A stretch of DNA of 64,000 nt from Sweltsa coloradensis. Its lineage: Eukaryota > Arthropoda > Insecta > Plecoptera > Chloroperlidae. The position numbers and the translations under genes are program-made. Positions 36,770 to 49,104 of this stretch are shown here, piece after piece; within the stretch, counting starts at the first letter, position 1; the number at the start of each line of letters is the position of its first letter. Location of the stretch: positions 310,001 through 374,000 of the forward strand of contig JAMZAV010000160.1 of NCBI GenBank assembly GCA_024449915.1, read 5' to 3'. The notes below the pieces were generated by a model. It was not told the DNA's origin, did no database searches, and saw only the letters and a list, made by a program, of their open reading frames with translations.

Positions 36770-37300
36770 CTGGTCCGCTTCGCGAATGCTTTTTTTAGTC
36801 GCGTTGGTGGATGAGCTTTTTTGTAAGTTTTTAGTTTGCGTAGGACCACTTTTCCTTTGCAAGTGCTTTTTAAATGCCTTGTAGGTGATTGTTGTCAAGT
36901 TTCTATTGTTACTTGTTAGTATAAACCTTAAAAAATCATAAAAAAACATTATTCTATGGATTCTGGCTAACTTTTTCAACTTTTTCTTTCAGAAAGCAAT
37001 ACATCACCATTACCTTAATGTCCATGTAAAATATGAACGTTGAATCGGCCCAAATGACACGAAAATATTGCACTTAAAATCGAAACAAATCGTAAAAGTA
37101 CGATATTCTTGAGAAATATTTCTTCGATTGTACCCAAAAACGTGGCAGGTCTAAGTTCAAAGATTTCAAAGGTCCTCTCCAATTTTCTTCAAGATCGCAT
37201 GTATGCCGTTTGCCCGGTAGAGCGCGAAAAAAAGAAAAACATTGGAACTAAATTTTTTGAGGGGTCAGTGCAATTGAAGTCTTCGCTTCGCTCATCCAAT
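36770..37300 (-). mobile_element. Helentron-like non-autonomous element, copy H2
   Basis: The interior matches copy H3 (60032-60975): tgagcttttttgtaagttt, cttgtaggtgattgttgtca and a terminal cttcgcttcgctcatccaat. The CCTAG terminus is not visible at the left edge (near 36775), where cgcgaatgcttttttt replaces it, so this copy is damaged or belongs to a diverged subfamily. Confidence 0.6.
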
Positions 37301-38377
37301 CATTAATTAATTTACGGTAACTTTGGGTTCGGTGCAAATTTGAAAAAGCTCTATTGATGTTTGTAAGTATGTATTTGCTCATACCTCAACCTTTATGTTG
37401 CTATGTCATTAAACCATATGTTGCTTGGAAGCTCACGTAGTGTTACTATTTGTTGGTATTTTAATGTGCGGGGAAATGTATATTTATGCCTTCTGATAAG
37501 ACGTTGTCGAGTGCCAACACATATTTGGGTCCGTTTAAAATTGAGCTCGTAACGATACATTTTTGTTTTTATTTATCTTGAGCTAAAACATTTGCCCCTC
37601 TGATGTGTTGTGTTGTTGTTTTATTGGAATATATACAGGATTATTGCGCCAGTGAATTACGTTTGTAATACACATTTTTGTTATCAATTAATTAAGTTGT
37701 ATTCATACAATACATAGCCTAAACATCGTATGAGGTGGGTAAATGTGAACCACCTCAATTTTTATCGTGTGACAAAGACCAGAAAATGGTTCACGATAAC
37801 ACTATAATTTTTCATCTTTCCAGGAATCTCTATGATGTGGTTTTCGTCTAAGAAATAATATGAATTGTATTAATTTTGTGACTCTGAAATGTTTGGGAAA
37901 ATTCCCCCCCCCCCCCTCCCCCGCCCAAACTTTACCCCAGCAATGAATTGCCAATGAAAACAATGAGGCCTACTTCAGTACTGGTCCCTTTTTTTCAGGT
38001 TCAAAACTGCAATTGTCTAAAATCAAGTAACATTCCCGAAACTCAAAAGTTTGAGGCGTTGCCTTGTGGGGGTTATCTTTACTGCTGCGTAGTCAGATCC
38101 CCAACTCTATCCCCCCCCCCCCCTCGAAACTTATTCTTGGGTACGCTCTGCATTATTCGATTATATTCTGTTATACACTGTAGCAACGTGAAGAGTTATG
38201 AATTTAACTTTTGTTGTGTTACACAATGTGTGATGAGTTTTGCAAAGTAACAATATTTTACAGAAAAACAAACATATCAAACAAACTGAAGAGTGCTGAC
38301 TAGAGCTTCGTAGAAGAATGTGCATTTTCGACAGACAGTCTAAATGATGTAATCAACAATATTTGCTTTCATGCAGC
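37301..38377. other. No gene recognised; two C-runs
   Basis: C13 runs at 37904-37916 and 38111-38123. The open frame at 37948-38250 crosses the second run and has no domain. Confidence 0.4.
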
Positions 38378-38442
38378 TGTCCGCGGTGGCTCATACAGTC
38401 CGAAAAAATGTTTTAGGGACGTGTGTTCGTATCCCACTCGAT
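38378..38442 (+). repeat. tRNA-derived SINE-like remnant
   Basis: A-box-like ggtggctcatacagtccg (38385-38402) and B-box-like tgttcgtatccc (38423-38434) lie at shorter than normal spacing. No closed cloverleaf, so it is not called as a tRNA gene. Confidence 0.5.
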
Positions 38443-38879
38443 GCACGGAGTTTCCTAACTGTATTTTATCCTTATTATCACCAATCGTCGCCTCGACATT
38501 TTTAGCCACTAACTAACTCGCGCTCACGTACATCACATTACAATGGTGATGTTGATGGTTGTCCCGCTTCTTCGTTATTACGCTTTACTTGCAACTTGCC
38601 CTATACTGAGTTTAAATGTAGCGCAAATCGCTAGTTTTTTTGTGTTTAACGCGATTTTAAACGTGGATTGTACTCTTGATTCAATCAACAAGTCGTTCTA
38701 CCACAGCGTGATTTAATTACGTTTACGAGTATCGGAGACTGATGATATTTGCTCTCGGCGCTCTCGGTAATTGCATTTTCATATAGTCAGGACATTTTAA
38801 ATGATTGAATTTGCTAAGAGAATAAGCGCACTAGCAAATGAAATTCGATTTGAAACCATTTTTAACAAAATGACTAATT

Positions 38880-39960
38880 AGAAATGTGTTTACGTGAAGA
38901 GATTATCGGTTTGGGGCAGCTGTGTGTGTTGTACAGTACAAGTACAGCTGTCGCAAGGCAATCTTCACAGTGCGTTGTTTTGTGTGTGTCGGTATGTGAG
39001 GACACACACTTTTTTCGTCACTATGAATCCCAGTGTATGATGCGGGATGCACCCTACATCTCAAGTCTTCAATACAGTGATGTCGTTGAGGACAAACGAA
39101 TGGTATTTGGTAATTGTCTCGTGTGATGTGGGTGAATAATTGTTTTGTTTTTTCTACGGAAAGAATTGTGTGTTGAAGTTGATTCTTTGAGTTGAAAATA
39201 TGTAATTATATTTTTGGTTATCAAATGTTCTATTCCCAACTAACCCCTGATAGGCAACTTGCGAATTCATAATAATTCATATGTATCTTGTCAATTCTTC
39301 TTTGAGTATGAGACAGGAGTTGTGCACGTCCATTTTCCCCAAAGATTGAATTTCACTCCCCTCAAGGACTTATCCAACTTTGTTGACCCCATTTCTTCAA
39401 AAAATACTAATTAGATATGTTTTTAATCTCTTGAGGAGAATCGGTTGTGGCACGCTATATCTGTTGTCCCCAGACAATTTGTACAGTCTTCCCAAGGTAA
39501 TTCTTATAGTGCAACGTTGTGTGTGTTGGTATTGAGGACACATAACATTTTTTCGTCAATTCCCTGTTATGGAGCAGGATGTCACCCATATCCATCTCAG
39601 AATGCTTCAATCCCAAGTGATTCCTTGATCCAACGATGGTGTTGGTAATGGCTCGTGTGATTCATGAATAATGTTCTTGTTTTTTTTAGGAAGACATGTG
39701 TTGTGAAGTATCCATTCTTGCAGGAATTGTACATTGTATTTTTTCCATCCAAGTGTATTCCTTATTCCAACTTGGTGTTGACCCCTAATAGGCTACTTGC
39801 AAATTCATAATAATTCATATGTATCTTGTCAATTCTTCTTTGAGTGTGAGACAGGAGTTGTGCACGCCATATCCATTTTCCCCCACGAATTTGTCACATT
39901 TCACTTCCCCTCCTCCTTATTCCAACTATGGTGTTGAATTCTGTCTAAAAGTGTGCTTTG
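38880..39960. repeat. Diverged tandem duplication, about 540-560 bp per unit
   Basis: Unit 1 (about 38880-39420) and unit 2 (about 39420-39960) share, in order, a block with gtacag and gtgcgttgt/gtgcaacgtt, aggacacacac/aggacacataac, tttttcgtca, and a 60-base near-identical block with cataataattcatatgtatc at 39267-39286 and 39804-39823. Unit 2 runs directly into the polypyrimidine tract of the G-beta exon. No exon copy is present in unit 1. Confidence 0.8.
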
Positions 39961-39967
39961 CTTTCAG
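39954..39967 (+). promoter_or_regulatory. Splice acceptor of the G-beta start exon
   Basis: The tract tgctttgctttcag ends in AG directly before the exon. Two weaker AGs lie 10 and 16 bases further on, still inside the 5' UTR, so an alternative acceptor would not alter the protein. Confidence 0.75.
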
Positions 39968-40056
39968 CTGCTGCCAGGACCCAGGGACGAAGAGCCAGTA
40001 TGAATGAATTGGACGGGCTGCGACAAGAAGCAGAAACATTAAAAAATGCAATCCGA
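39968..40056 (+). CDS. GNB1: First coding exon of G protein beta subunit (GNB1 type)
   Basis: The exon is bounded by tgctttgctttcag upstream and gtaagt downstream. After 32 bases of 5' UTR, the ATG at 40000 starts 19 codons, MNELDGLRQEAETLKNAIR, ending after a complete Arg codon at 40056 (phase 0). This is the N-terminal helix of heterotrimeric G protein beta subunits, which forms a coiled coil with G-gamma at the inner face of the plasma membrane; the rest of the family's roughly 340 residues are WD40 repeats. The split after Ile-Arg matches, as I recall, the first coding intron of vertebrate GNB1. Paralogue assignment within the GNB1-4 group cannot be made from 19 residues. Confidence 0.85.
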
Positions 40057-42171
40057 GTAAGTCTCCTGCCTATTGAAATGAGTTCCGTTTGATGCACGCC
40101 ACACAGCACACTCCATCTCGCAAAGAAACATTCACCTCGCACGATTGTTTCGCAAATACTACACAGCACACGTTCAAAAGTTTAATTGCTTCCATACAAT
40201 TTATCCAGTTGCATCAGACAATCAGTTTCTCATTAGTTAGTTTCAGCGAGGTTCAGTTTTATGGTGAGAGTATGTTTGTATCCATCCGGCCATGCATTTA
40301 GAAGCAGAGGAATATAAATACGAAATATTAAGTAAATGTCCAGGTTTTCAACACAGTATTTAATTCTAATCACGCATCGTCTTCGTCTACACACACACAC
40401 ACAACAGATTTTAGATTATCTTGAAACGAGAATAAGTATCAATTCACTCCTGATCTATGTGAACCGTATTAAAAAGTAGGTATCTCACTAAATTAAAAAC
40501 GCCTTGATGCTACATCCGAGTATATTTATCTTCCAAGTTTTCTGGCATTATGAGCCAACCTCATCGAATATGACAACCAGAATCTAGATAGGTACTTCGG
40601 ATTCAATAACACTATTAGGTGCATGTCAGCTAATATCAACCCTATTCCAGTTCCCAGTAGACATACGGAAGGATTCAATTCAGTCCATTACGATCATCCA
40701 ACTAATCCTCCCATTTTAATTTTCTTGGTATAAAGTGTCATTTACGAAGCTAGCGAGATAATAGTCTTGGCATTGAAATGAGTAAGATAACAGTTTTATC
40801 AGCTCGAGCGTGATATCTGTGATATGCTATGTATGTAAACTGATAAGAAGGAAATAGGGCGCGAGCAATAATTGAGGTGCAGCATATGCATGTGTATTCA
40901 CTCTCATCTTACAAGTCTAATATATAGAAATCAAATTTGATACTCTCCATTTAAGTACCTATTATATTAATGCAGACATCGAGATAGCGATGCGTGTTCA
41001 AAATGTGATTTGTATATCGACGTCCCCGGGTTACTTTCAATCGTACCGGTCATGCTATAAATATATAATTTAAAAATATAAAAACTAAAACTGAATCGTG
41101 TATACAAAAGGCAACTGACTACGCCCACTCCGTCATAATATGTTGGTTTATGACGAGAGGACAAGTTTTCTATTCGTACAGTACAATACACGTGTCAGTC
41201 AGCCTGTGATATGCAATCTTCGCTTGTTAGCCACATTGATTGTTAGCTGTGTTTTCAATTCAAAGCGGATTCAACCTTCAAGTAGATTTCCTGACACTCC
41301 GAGTTGATTAGTTAGGATGCGGGGTTCGAACCCACGCCATGCGCTACTACAACAACCAACCGTCGCAGCATTTTGAATATTAAAAGCACATTAAATTAAA
41401 ATCTTCTTAGGCCTCACTATACCTTGTATTTTAGATTTTAAAATGATTTTCATAGATTTCGCGGTTGAAATGTTTGCGCTAGAGCCTTTACTCTGTAGCT
41501 CATCCTACATCAGCGAATAGTCCTCTACAAAGGTTTAATCGAATCATATTGTAAGAGAATGTAATTCCGTTCGCACATCTGTTCTGTTGTTTCCTAGAGA
41601 TTGGAAAAGTTCTATTCCATGTTCTCTTTAAATCAGAACCGGATTGAGTTTCAATTTTTCTGTTTAGCTAATATTATGTCGGTTGTAACAAATGTGTGAG
41701 CTTTGTTGTGGGATGTCGTGTGATGCGAGTGTCGCTTAGGATTGCACCCTTTCATGTGAGTGATAGACAGCTTCCACTCAACCCACTGATGTTTGCCGCA
41801 CACAACTTGTCTGCCTTTGTGCCCAACTTTATTAACTCAATCATTGTTAGTCCGTTTATATGAGGAAAGTTCAATAATCGAGTTAGCTTCCCCATCTACT
41901 TTAAAGTGCATAGCTTCCACTAGCCAACTTGCTACTTAGAGCTCTCTCTAGCGGATTTGTTATCTTGTTCTCGTACTCGTACACTTCGTTTCAGGCGGCT
42001 TTCAAAGCAACGTGTAGTGAGGTTATGCAACCACCCTGAACTGTTTCCGGATTTTAGTGTAAGACTCTCCCAACTCATTTCAATATTAATTCAATACCGA
42101 TTATTCAAATAGTTCCTTTATTTTCTTGTGTACGTTACATCTGGGAAAAACGTTAATCATGGGTATGGTGC
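40057..42171 (+). other. Intron after the G-beta start exon, first part
   Basis: Begins with the donor gtaagt. It has a short (CA)n run at 40390-40403 and a reverse B-box word (gggttcgaaccc) at 41322-41333. I searched by eye for the next G-beta exon, expected to begin Asp-Ala-Arg-Lys after an AG, in this stretch and up to the window's right end and did not find it. Confidence 0.6.
41310..41375 (-). repeat. tRNA-derived SINE-like remnant
   Basis: Contains a perfect B-box/T-arm word, gggttcgaacccacgcc, in one orientation at 41322-41338. The A box cannot be placed with confidence. Confidence 0.4.
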
Positions 42172-42760
42172 GGTCTTCTAAAGTCCTGTCTCCATCTAAG
42201 CCCCTGTGACCGACGGTTGTGCTACACGTTGCGCAGCGGGTCTTAGAAGACGAAACTCGACCGGGCTTTTTAAGGTCCTGTCTCCGAACGCCCGCACGAT
42301 GCCTTTCCGTGTAATTTCTGTTATTAAAACACCAACGTTTCGAGCAAGGTTTAAAAAATGCTCCCCCTGCCAGGGTTTATAGGGTTAGAAAGAAGCCTGT
42401 TGAAGAACCACCACCATCAATACTTTACTGAGGTCCCAACTTAACTTAATTGCTACATTTTCGAACACAACCGTGGGGTGCGGGCGTTAGGAGACAGGGC
42501 CTACAGGGCCTTAGAAGACTTTTTGTGGATCTGTGGATCCACAGAGCCGGTTGAGTTTGTTTTCTAAAGCCCGCTTCACAACAGTGGGAACGAACAAAGA
42601 CATCGTGCGGGCGTTAGGAGACATTGACTAGATTAGAAGACTTTTAGTCACCCAGTCGAGTTTGTCTTCTAAGGCCCGCTGCGCAACGTGTAGCACAGCC
42701 GTCGGTCACAGGGGCTTAGAAGACAAAAAAGGTCAAGGGCTTAGGAAACAAGGCCTTAAG
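42172..42760. mobile_element. Element with long subterminal inverted repeats, class unknown
   Basis: The left arm (about 42172-42310) contains taagcccctgtgaccgacgg, then gctacacgttgcgcagcggg, then gaacgcccgcacgatg. The right arm (about 42600-42760) carries these in reverse complement and reverse order. The words tcttctaa/ttagaaga and ggagacag/ctgtctcc recur several times in between. A TTAA occurs near each end (42152 and 42766) but the bases inside do not match, so a TTAA-inserting class such as Kolobok or piggyBac is only a guess. No transposase frame. Confidence 0.7.
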
Positions 42761-43420
42761 AAGCCGCCACCATGGCACCATGGGGGTGACAAAATTATTT
42801 TAACACATTTCAGCACTTATCTTGGTATTCAATACAATATGATTGCTGATTGTCGTATTAACGTCATCTCCGTATGATCTATTTTACTGTGATTTTAAAA
42901 CATCAATGTAAGGGCACTTTAATTAGTAGTTTTTACTATTTATGTTGGAACCAAATTTCGATACTCTGGCCGCGTTTGTACATTGGAAAAGCTGGACCTC
43001 GTGAACTCAACGTAACAACAGAAATGAGGAATAATGCCCATGGTATGTTCTGTCAACGATTGACTTGGTTTTGAAGAAGCTATCACGAAGTATGTCAAGT
43101 CGCAAAGTCGAGTACCTTACTCGAACTCCAGAGATCGTATATCTCAACGCGGTATCGCACATTTAGCATTTGAGACACCCAACAACGACGTCGCGACGTA
43201 GGTCAAGTATGTACTTGTTGGTTCTAGTCTCTCAACCTTGTATATTAGATTTATGCTAACGAAGCTTTGGCAATTTCAATATCGCGTGATAAATCTTTTA
43301 ACCCTTTTCTCTCCTAAATTGTTTTCATTTAATTTTGTATCGTTTGGCGTATTATCGAAATAACGTACTGTTTATTTTCTTCATTCAACCCCTAATGTTT
43401 TGTATGGATTGTAATTCGTT
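42761..43420. other. No gene recognised (intronic)
   Basis: Unique sequence with open frames of at most 71 codons and no domains. Confidence 0.4.
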
Positions 43421-43575
43421 TGTCGGGTCCGCGACACTCCAACTGTGTTCTGGGTTTGAATCTTGGCTTAGAGCAAGATTAGCAACGAAGTAGGCCCAAC
43501 ATTTCATCATCATAATAAATCAATAAAAATAAATTCGTATTTAGAGTCTACCCACTCAAGTCATATAACTGATGA
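43421..43575 (+). repeat. tRNA-derived SINE remnant joined to a dispersed repeat
   Basis: A B-box-like gggtttgaatcttgg (43452-43466) is followed by agcaacgaagtaggccc, related to the cctagcaacgaggcac tail at 53350-53366, then an A-rich stretch. The reverse of the tgagtgggtagactct repeat (also at 14465 and 53600) follows at 43544-43560. Confidence 0.5.
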
Positions 43576-43739
43576 TGATAATCCATGTGAGCAGATGTGA
43601 ACTAAAGCATTGGTTTGTAGCTTAGCGTATTATTTACTCCAAGGCTAATTAATAATACAAATTTCTGCAAGATGGGCGTGTTTTAAACATAGATAAATAA
43701 ATGCGATTGCTAGAGCTGTCAGCCGTTTTATTTTTACGG

Positions 43740-44130
43740 GAATTCACGTCCAGTGAGTCTGCTAGTCCAGAAAACGTCTGGAGAAGTCAGGGAAGACTAG
43801 AATTTGTTATTTTTATAAGAATATCTAGGTAAAAGATTCGCCCACATTTATAATCAAACCCCCGGACACCTATTATGCTGTTGTCACCAGTCTCACCACT
43901 GCCAAGTGCCAACCATGACGTACTGGGGCAAAGTCACCAGTCTCACCACTGCCAAGTGCCAACCATGACGTACTGGGGGCAAAGTCACCAGTCTCACCAC
44001 TGCCAAGTGCCAACCATGACGTACTGGGGGCAAAACTCGTCCTCTTATTTTTCCTGTCAGCTAAATTTGCAGACTGGTAAAATATGTCTTTCAATGTGGA
44101 AAAGTGGGAGAATTCGATAACCTACAAAAT
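43740..44130. repeat. Dispersed repeat, partner of 59630-59890, with minisatellite insert
   Basis: The edges match the other copy: ctgctagtcc and agtcaggga on the left, cagctaaatttgcagactgg and aacctacaaaataagtag on the right. The interior of this copy has expanded into a three-unit minisatellite absent from the partner. Confidence 0.65.
43883..44034. repeat. 50/51-bp minisatellite, three units
   Basis: The word gtcaccagtctcaccactgc begins at 43883, 43933 and 43984. Units are identical except that the first lacks one G in a G-run (50 versus 51 bases). Near-perfect identity implies recent expansion. Both strands are open through it because of the period; the encoded 17-residue repeats have no known counterpart. 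Confidence 0.95.
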
Positions 44131-44297
44131 AAGTAGTAGGCCTAAAGCTCTTCATGGGGGAAAGTCCGGTGGAATTACTGTCGCATCTGTTAAGAGAAAT
44201 AAGGGCGACCCCTAACTGGCAGAAAATACGTCCATATTTTTAATTATACCGTCGAGGCAAAAGCAGTTGCAAATTATAATAAATAGTTTTATGGTTG

Positions 44298-44360
44298 GTC
44301 TCGGATCGGGTTCGAACCATACGCTAATTCTCTAATCTAATAGATCACCACTCGATCTCA
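44298..44360 (-). repeat. tRNA-derived SINE-like remnant
   Basis: In reverse, gtggtgatctattagatta (A-box-like, 44336-44353 region) is followed by ggttcgaacccgatcc (B box, 44303-44318). Spacing is shorter than in a tRNA and the stems do not close. Confidence 0.5.
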
Positions 44361-45833
44361 ATTTTGCAAGTGAAATGACGTAAATAAAAAAATACCCTCC
44401 ACCTTCAATTTAAAGTAAAACATGTTTAACAAAAATACGTTACACGAATTTACCCCATGGCCATCAATGTGCAAACATTTTGTTCACTTTGAGAAGTTTT
44501 CGGCACTTGCGTTGGCATCGAAAGAATTTAATATCCGTGGGAACTACGCAGGCTACGTCCGTGAACATAATTATGCGAAAGTGAGACTTGATAGACAGTC
44601 GTTACATTCTGCATAATGCCCCTGCCTCTGCGCTGCTTTTGCTTTCCCTCCTCATCTTCATTTTAATGGTTCTAGCTGTAAACATTCGACTATTTATAGA
44701 CTTCCTTCATCTTCCATCCACGTGGGTGCCCTCGTACCAGCACAGTATCTCGGGAATTGTTTCTTTCCTTTTCAATAATTACCTAGAGAATCAAGTTTGA
44801 TGACGAACTATTGAGTGTGTTATGCCGCATTCAAGCTTGATTCGTATTCGTGTGCTTATTGGAGAGCTGAGAGAACGTTTTTTTAGTCACAGCAACCTCC
44901 AATAGCATTTAGTTAGCTAATTGTGTAGTACACTCGTTCATTACATCCTTTGTTCGGATCCGGGACGTCTTTGTTGTGCAACCCAATGTCATGGAGTTTA
45001 CTTTCAGTTTTATCTTTACAGCTTACAGTTGCATGCATGCACCTTTTCACTTTGACGTTGAAATACCTTTCCATCGAGTATTCTTCATTCCTTTTGATCA
45101 GTGTAGCAGTCGGTGCACATCAAGCCACTAGTTCCTCTTCCACTTCCTTTGACGTCGTACTCGTTGTGGTGAAGCGTACATCAACACTGGGGACGAATTT
45201 CAATGAATACCGATAGAACTTTTATGCTATCTTTAACATTACTCTGCGAAAGTCTTTTAAAAACTGAACAGAAACGTGAGAATTTAACGTTTTTCTTTAC
45301 AATCTTCAGAAAGTTTCTATAGCGTGGTAACACATTGAACACTGTATTCCACTCCACGAAGGTGTATTAATGTTTGCGTTAATTAAACACTACCCACGAT
45401 ATCTAGCACCTTGTTTTAAGGTGAAGGTTAAACACGTAGAATCTCCTCACTGTTTTGTTCTTAACGACAATCGGTGATTGGATGCATGTCTTGTTTTGTC
45501 CCCCAAGGGCCAAGGCTCCAGTCACAGATGTATTAGAAAGTGCCACGCCCCCTTTCAGCCGTGACTCTACGAGACAGAACGGCCTCACTTCAATATAGCT
45601 CGTCTTCTCGGATGCATAATTAAAACATAATCGGGTTTCGCAGAACGATGCATTTTTAATGATTATCTCCGACTCCGAGCCAAGTTTCGTTTTCATTTTC
45701 ATTTCAAGTTTAATTCTCTCAATTTTGGAGTCGTTCTGTTTTCTTTCCTATCGATCCGTTGTGTTCAGCGTTACATATTCCGATAGCCGGAGAGAATTTG
45801 ATTTACATTAAACTTTCCATAGTTGACAAGCCT
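44361..45833. other. No gene recognised (intronic)
   Basis: Open frames of up to 99 codons on either strand without domains. Confidence 0.4.
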
Positions 45834-46273
45834 GGATAATTGAGCGAGCGTCTCCACTTGACTCTTATGGCTCGAATGTCTGTTTTTGTTTTGTTTTTTT
45901 TGTTTTTTTTCTGTTACTGCTTCGGTACAGGTCGCACCGTTTCTCTGATCGACCTGAAATTTGGCACACATGTACATATCACCTATGCGGGTTGCTGTAT
46001 AGTTTTTGAACACAATCCGATCGTTGGTTATAAAAAATATAAAAAATAAAAAATAAAATTAAATAAAAATAAAAATAAAAATGTTCCGATCGTTATGAAA
46101 TTTTGCAGGGTCAATAAGTACAACATTCTCTCCTGTTTTACAAATTTTCAGCTAAATCGGTCAAGACCTTTAAAACTTATTGGTATGTAACATTATGGGA
46201 ATGTCGTACTCGGGTCGTGTTGCACGTACCGGTGCTCGCTCAACAACGCGACGGGACTTAAGCGTGTTCCTAG
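45834..46273 (+). mobile_element. Helentron-like non-autonomous element, copy H5
   Basis: Near the 5' end ttgagcgagc (45840-45849) is perfectly inverted as gctcgctcaa (46234-46243) near the 3' end. Then come an imperfect hairpin AACGC (46245-46249) with GCGTGTT (46262-46268) and the terminal CCTAG (to 46273), followed by T. Long T and A tracts sit inside. Subterminal inverted repeats, 3' hairpin and CTAG end match HINE-type elements. No coding capacity. Confidence 0.65.
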
Positions 46274-46525
46274 TAATATATCAACAGTTATGTAGTGGCT
46301 GTTTGTAGTTGATTGTGTGCACATGCGTGTTAGTCGGAAACAAACACCACAACATAGGTATCCTCTTTTGGACTATTTGACGAAATTCAAATCGATTTTC
46401 TCTTACTAACCGGACATATTTATCAATAGCCCTTTAGTTCTCACTTCCACAACATTTGTGCCAAGTTTTAGACACCTTACAAACATACGTTGTTTTAAAT
46501 CCTGATGTCAAATTCTAAGCTATGG

Positions 46526-46585
46526 AAGTGCAAGTGTGTATCGTTCACGGCGTACAAGTGCAAGTGTGTATCGTTCACGGCGTAC
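46526..46585. repeat. Perfect 30-bp tandem duplication
   Basis: Two identical 30-base units starting aagtgcaagtgtgtatcg. It accounts for the repeated residues at the start of the 162-codon open frame at 46536-47024, which has no recognised domain. Confidence 0.95.
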
Positions 46586-48056
46586 AAATCGAACACTAGG
46601 ATGTTTTCTTGTTCATGTGGGTGGGTCTTTTTCGTTCCCCATTCTCCATTCGCATTTGTGCTTGTTGTGCGGGTTCGATTGCTTGTCAATAGTCGACACT
46701 CTAGGAAAATTCCGCGATGAAATACACCACCTGGCCATTTCCATTTACACTGTTGACTGCGATGTTTCGTTCGTTTGTAATCTTGCTCGTTTATATTTAC
46801 CGATAACGTATTTGTTTTATCACACGCAATATTTAGGATCGGCAGGAAAGGCGTCATATACCGGGAGTTTTTCAAGTGGCATGACTCACTATATAGGATG
46901 GGATGGGATTGGACGCATTAATTGTCCTAACTACGTTTTACAGAATGTGAAAAGAAATTATAATAATCTCTGCGAAGAAAGAATAGGCTGGGTATCTACT
47001 TTCTTGGATTTACGATGCAAATAACAATAATTGGTGAACTGAAACACTTTGTACCTTATGACAAAAAATTACTTTGTATCGCGCTTCTACGATTATTTGC
47101 GCTTTTTATGCTCTCTCGATTAAAGGACTGCAGTTTGCTAACAGTGAAGTGAAGTGAGTGAGTGAAGAATTAATTGTATGTCTTTTTAATTTCACGAAAG
47201 TATGCGGATTGGATTGCGATAGTGAAATTTATTTTTTAATAAAAACAACAGACCTAGCGTTTCCTTGACACTGGGTATTTGAATCGTGTACGTGATGAAG
47301 TGAAGTCAATATACATGGCTGACCCCACGCCATCAAAACTTTTACGATGGGATCCGACATGTTTCGGAATAGTGGATTATCAATAAAATATGATATAAAA
47401 TGAATAGGGATCGTGTTGCAAACGTGCAGTCGGTCACGCGACACATTGTCTTGGACCTGGCATTATCTCGTGGGGATTTTTCTGGCTACATTCAATTATT
47501 AACGCTTACATGTCGAGGTCTGGGAGCCGAGTTAAAATCGATTTTTGGGGAAAAGTCTGCATAGAGCCGAGTAATAACTGTCTGAATTAAGACTGTCGTC
47601 ACGCGGCTGCGAACCCGCATTAGCTAATTGGGTCGAAACATTTTTATGCCACAATTTCACGGTGAGCACAAAGTTAATTTTCTGTCTTGGTTGGGACTCG
47701 TTATGTTTAATTGCATGTCGGTTGAGTTTGAGATCGAAACGTGTTGACGCCCAAGAACAGTCCCAGACACTCCTGTAGTTTCCCCTAGGAAGAGTCTGCC
47801 GGATAAAGTCATTGGAGAGTGGAGAGAATCGCGTTTTTACCAGTAGCTGAGTTTTTCTTGTTTGTACATAATTAACCGTGGTATGTGATTTTCGATAGTA
47901 ATTGCTTTTCTATTAGTAGACCACTGACGGTATGCCGCGCGCGATCGTAACGTGACATCACCCTGCAAGTGCAAATGCCATTAGGTCGGGGGTTGGGTTT
48001 CATTTAAGCTTCTTCATAGAGGCGATAATGGACAGTATGGCTTTTGAACCACGATA
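46586..48056. other. No gene recognised (intronic)
   Basis: Contains most of a 162-codon forward open frame (46536-47024). I see no domain, signal peptide or membrane segment in it and do not call it a gene. The rest is unique A+T-rich DNA. Confidence 0.4.
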
Positions 48057-48110
48057 CAGTGGCGTATCTAATGTTTAGAGAGAGAGAGAGAGAGAGGGAG
48101 GGGGGCTAAT
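48057..48110. mobile_element. Solo hAT-like terminus followed by (GA)n
   Basis: Begins cagtggcgtatctaatg, the hAT end consensus also seen at 1816, then a run of GA units (48078-48096) and G-rich sequence. No matching opposite end or octamer duplication was found downstream, so the element is truncated or rearranged. Confidence 0.5.
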
Positions 48111-49104
48111 GGTTATGCCGGGGGACGGAATTACGTAACAAGTGTCATGATTTATTTTTCCATGACAGGCGTGTAAAATATATTATTATATAAAGTAATG
48201 TAATTGCAAATGAAAATGAAACAAACTTGAAAGAATATCGTATCGGTTTGTTTGTTTCGGAATGGAAGTAACAACCAAATAAAAAGTTATTCGCTTCGTG
48301 GCCCTGCTAGATTTGCTAGTGGTATTCCTATTTGAAGACTTGTGTCACCTCACTAAGCTAAATGACCAGTTACCACTGGCCTATTTTATTTGAAAATGTA
48401 TGTGTTAACTTTTAATTTAACTTTGGATGGACATACTACATTTAACAACAAATTTGATCAATGTCCTCTCTCTAAAGAGCTGCACAAATATTGACTGCGA
48501 TCTCGGACTTGTAGTCCATCTACTATTGTAATATTTGTCTCCGCAAGAATCCAACATAGCTCTAGTAAAACTCATAGAACGTGTTAATTGGATTTCGATT
48601 ATCTCGAAGGTTCATTATCACAATTTCCCAACATCAATTACTATTGATTCTTCGATTTCTCGTTTTACCATTGGTAATATCAAATACTGTAGTGCGGGTG
48701 TTTGGTACCAATCAAAACATTTGAAATCCTCTCAATATAGCTCATTCCTTAGAAATAATTTGTGTAGTATTTATTGAATTTTACTTGATAACATTTGTAT
48801 AGACAAATACTGTTACACCATATATATTAAGAGGAAATTAATACCAAAAAGTAAGTAGAAGGTTGTTGGCTCACTAGATTTCTTCAAGTCACATTTTTCA
48901 TTGGATTCCCGTGGCACTATATAGGGTCTCATGGTCGGAGGACTCAACTGTCTCTCTTTTGTGAATTCAATTTTAAAAAATAGCTATTTTTTTCTGGTTT
49001 GGGAATGAAATATAATTTTTAATTTTGTTTCGAATGTTTGTAATTGTGTTGTATTGAAAAGACACAGTACTATGGCCATTGCACCCTTGGCCTAGCCCCC
49101 ACTA
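48111..49104. other. No gene recognised (intronic)
   Basis: A+T-rich unique sequence; nothing supported. Confidence 0.4.

Noticed and set aside
46536..47024. 162-codon forward open frame
   Set aside because: Its first residues are a perfect 30-base tandem duplication and the rest has no domain, signal peptide or membrane segment.
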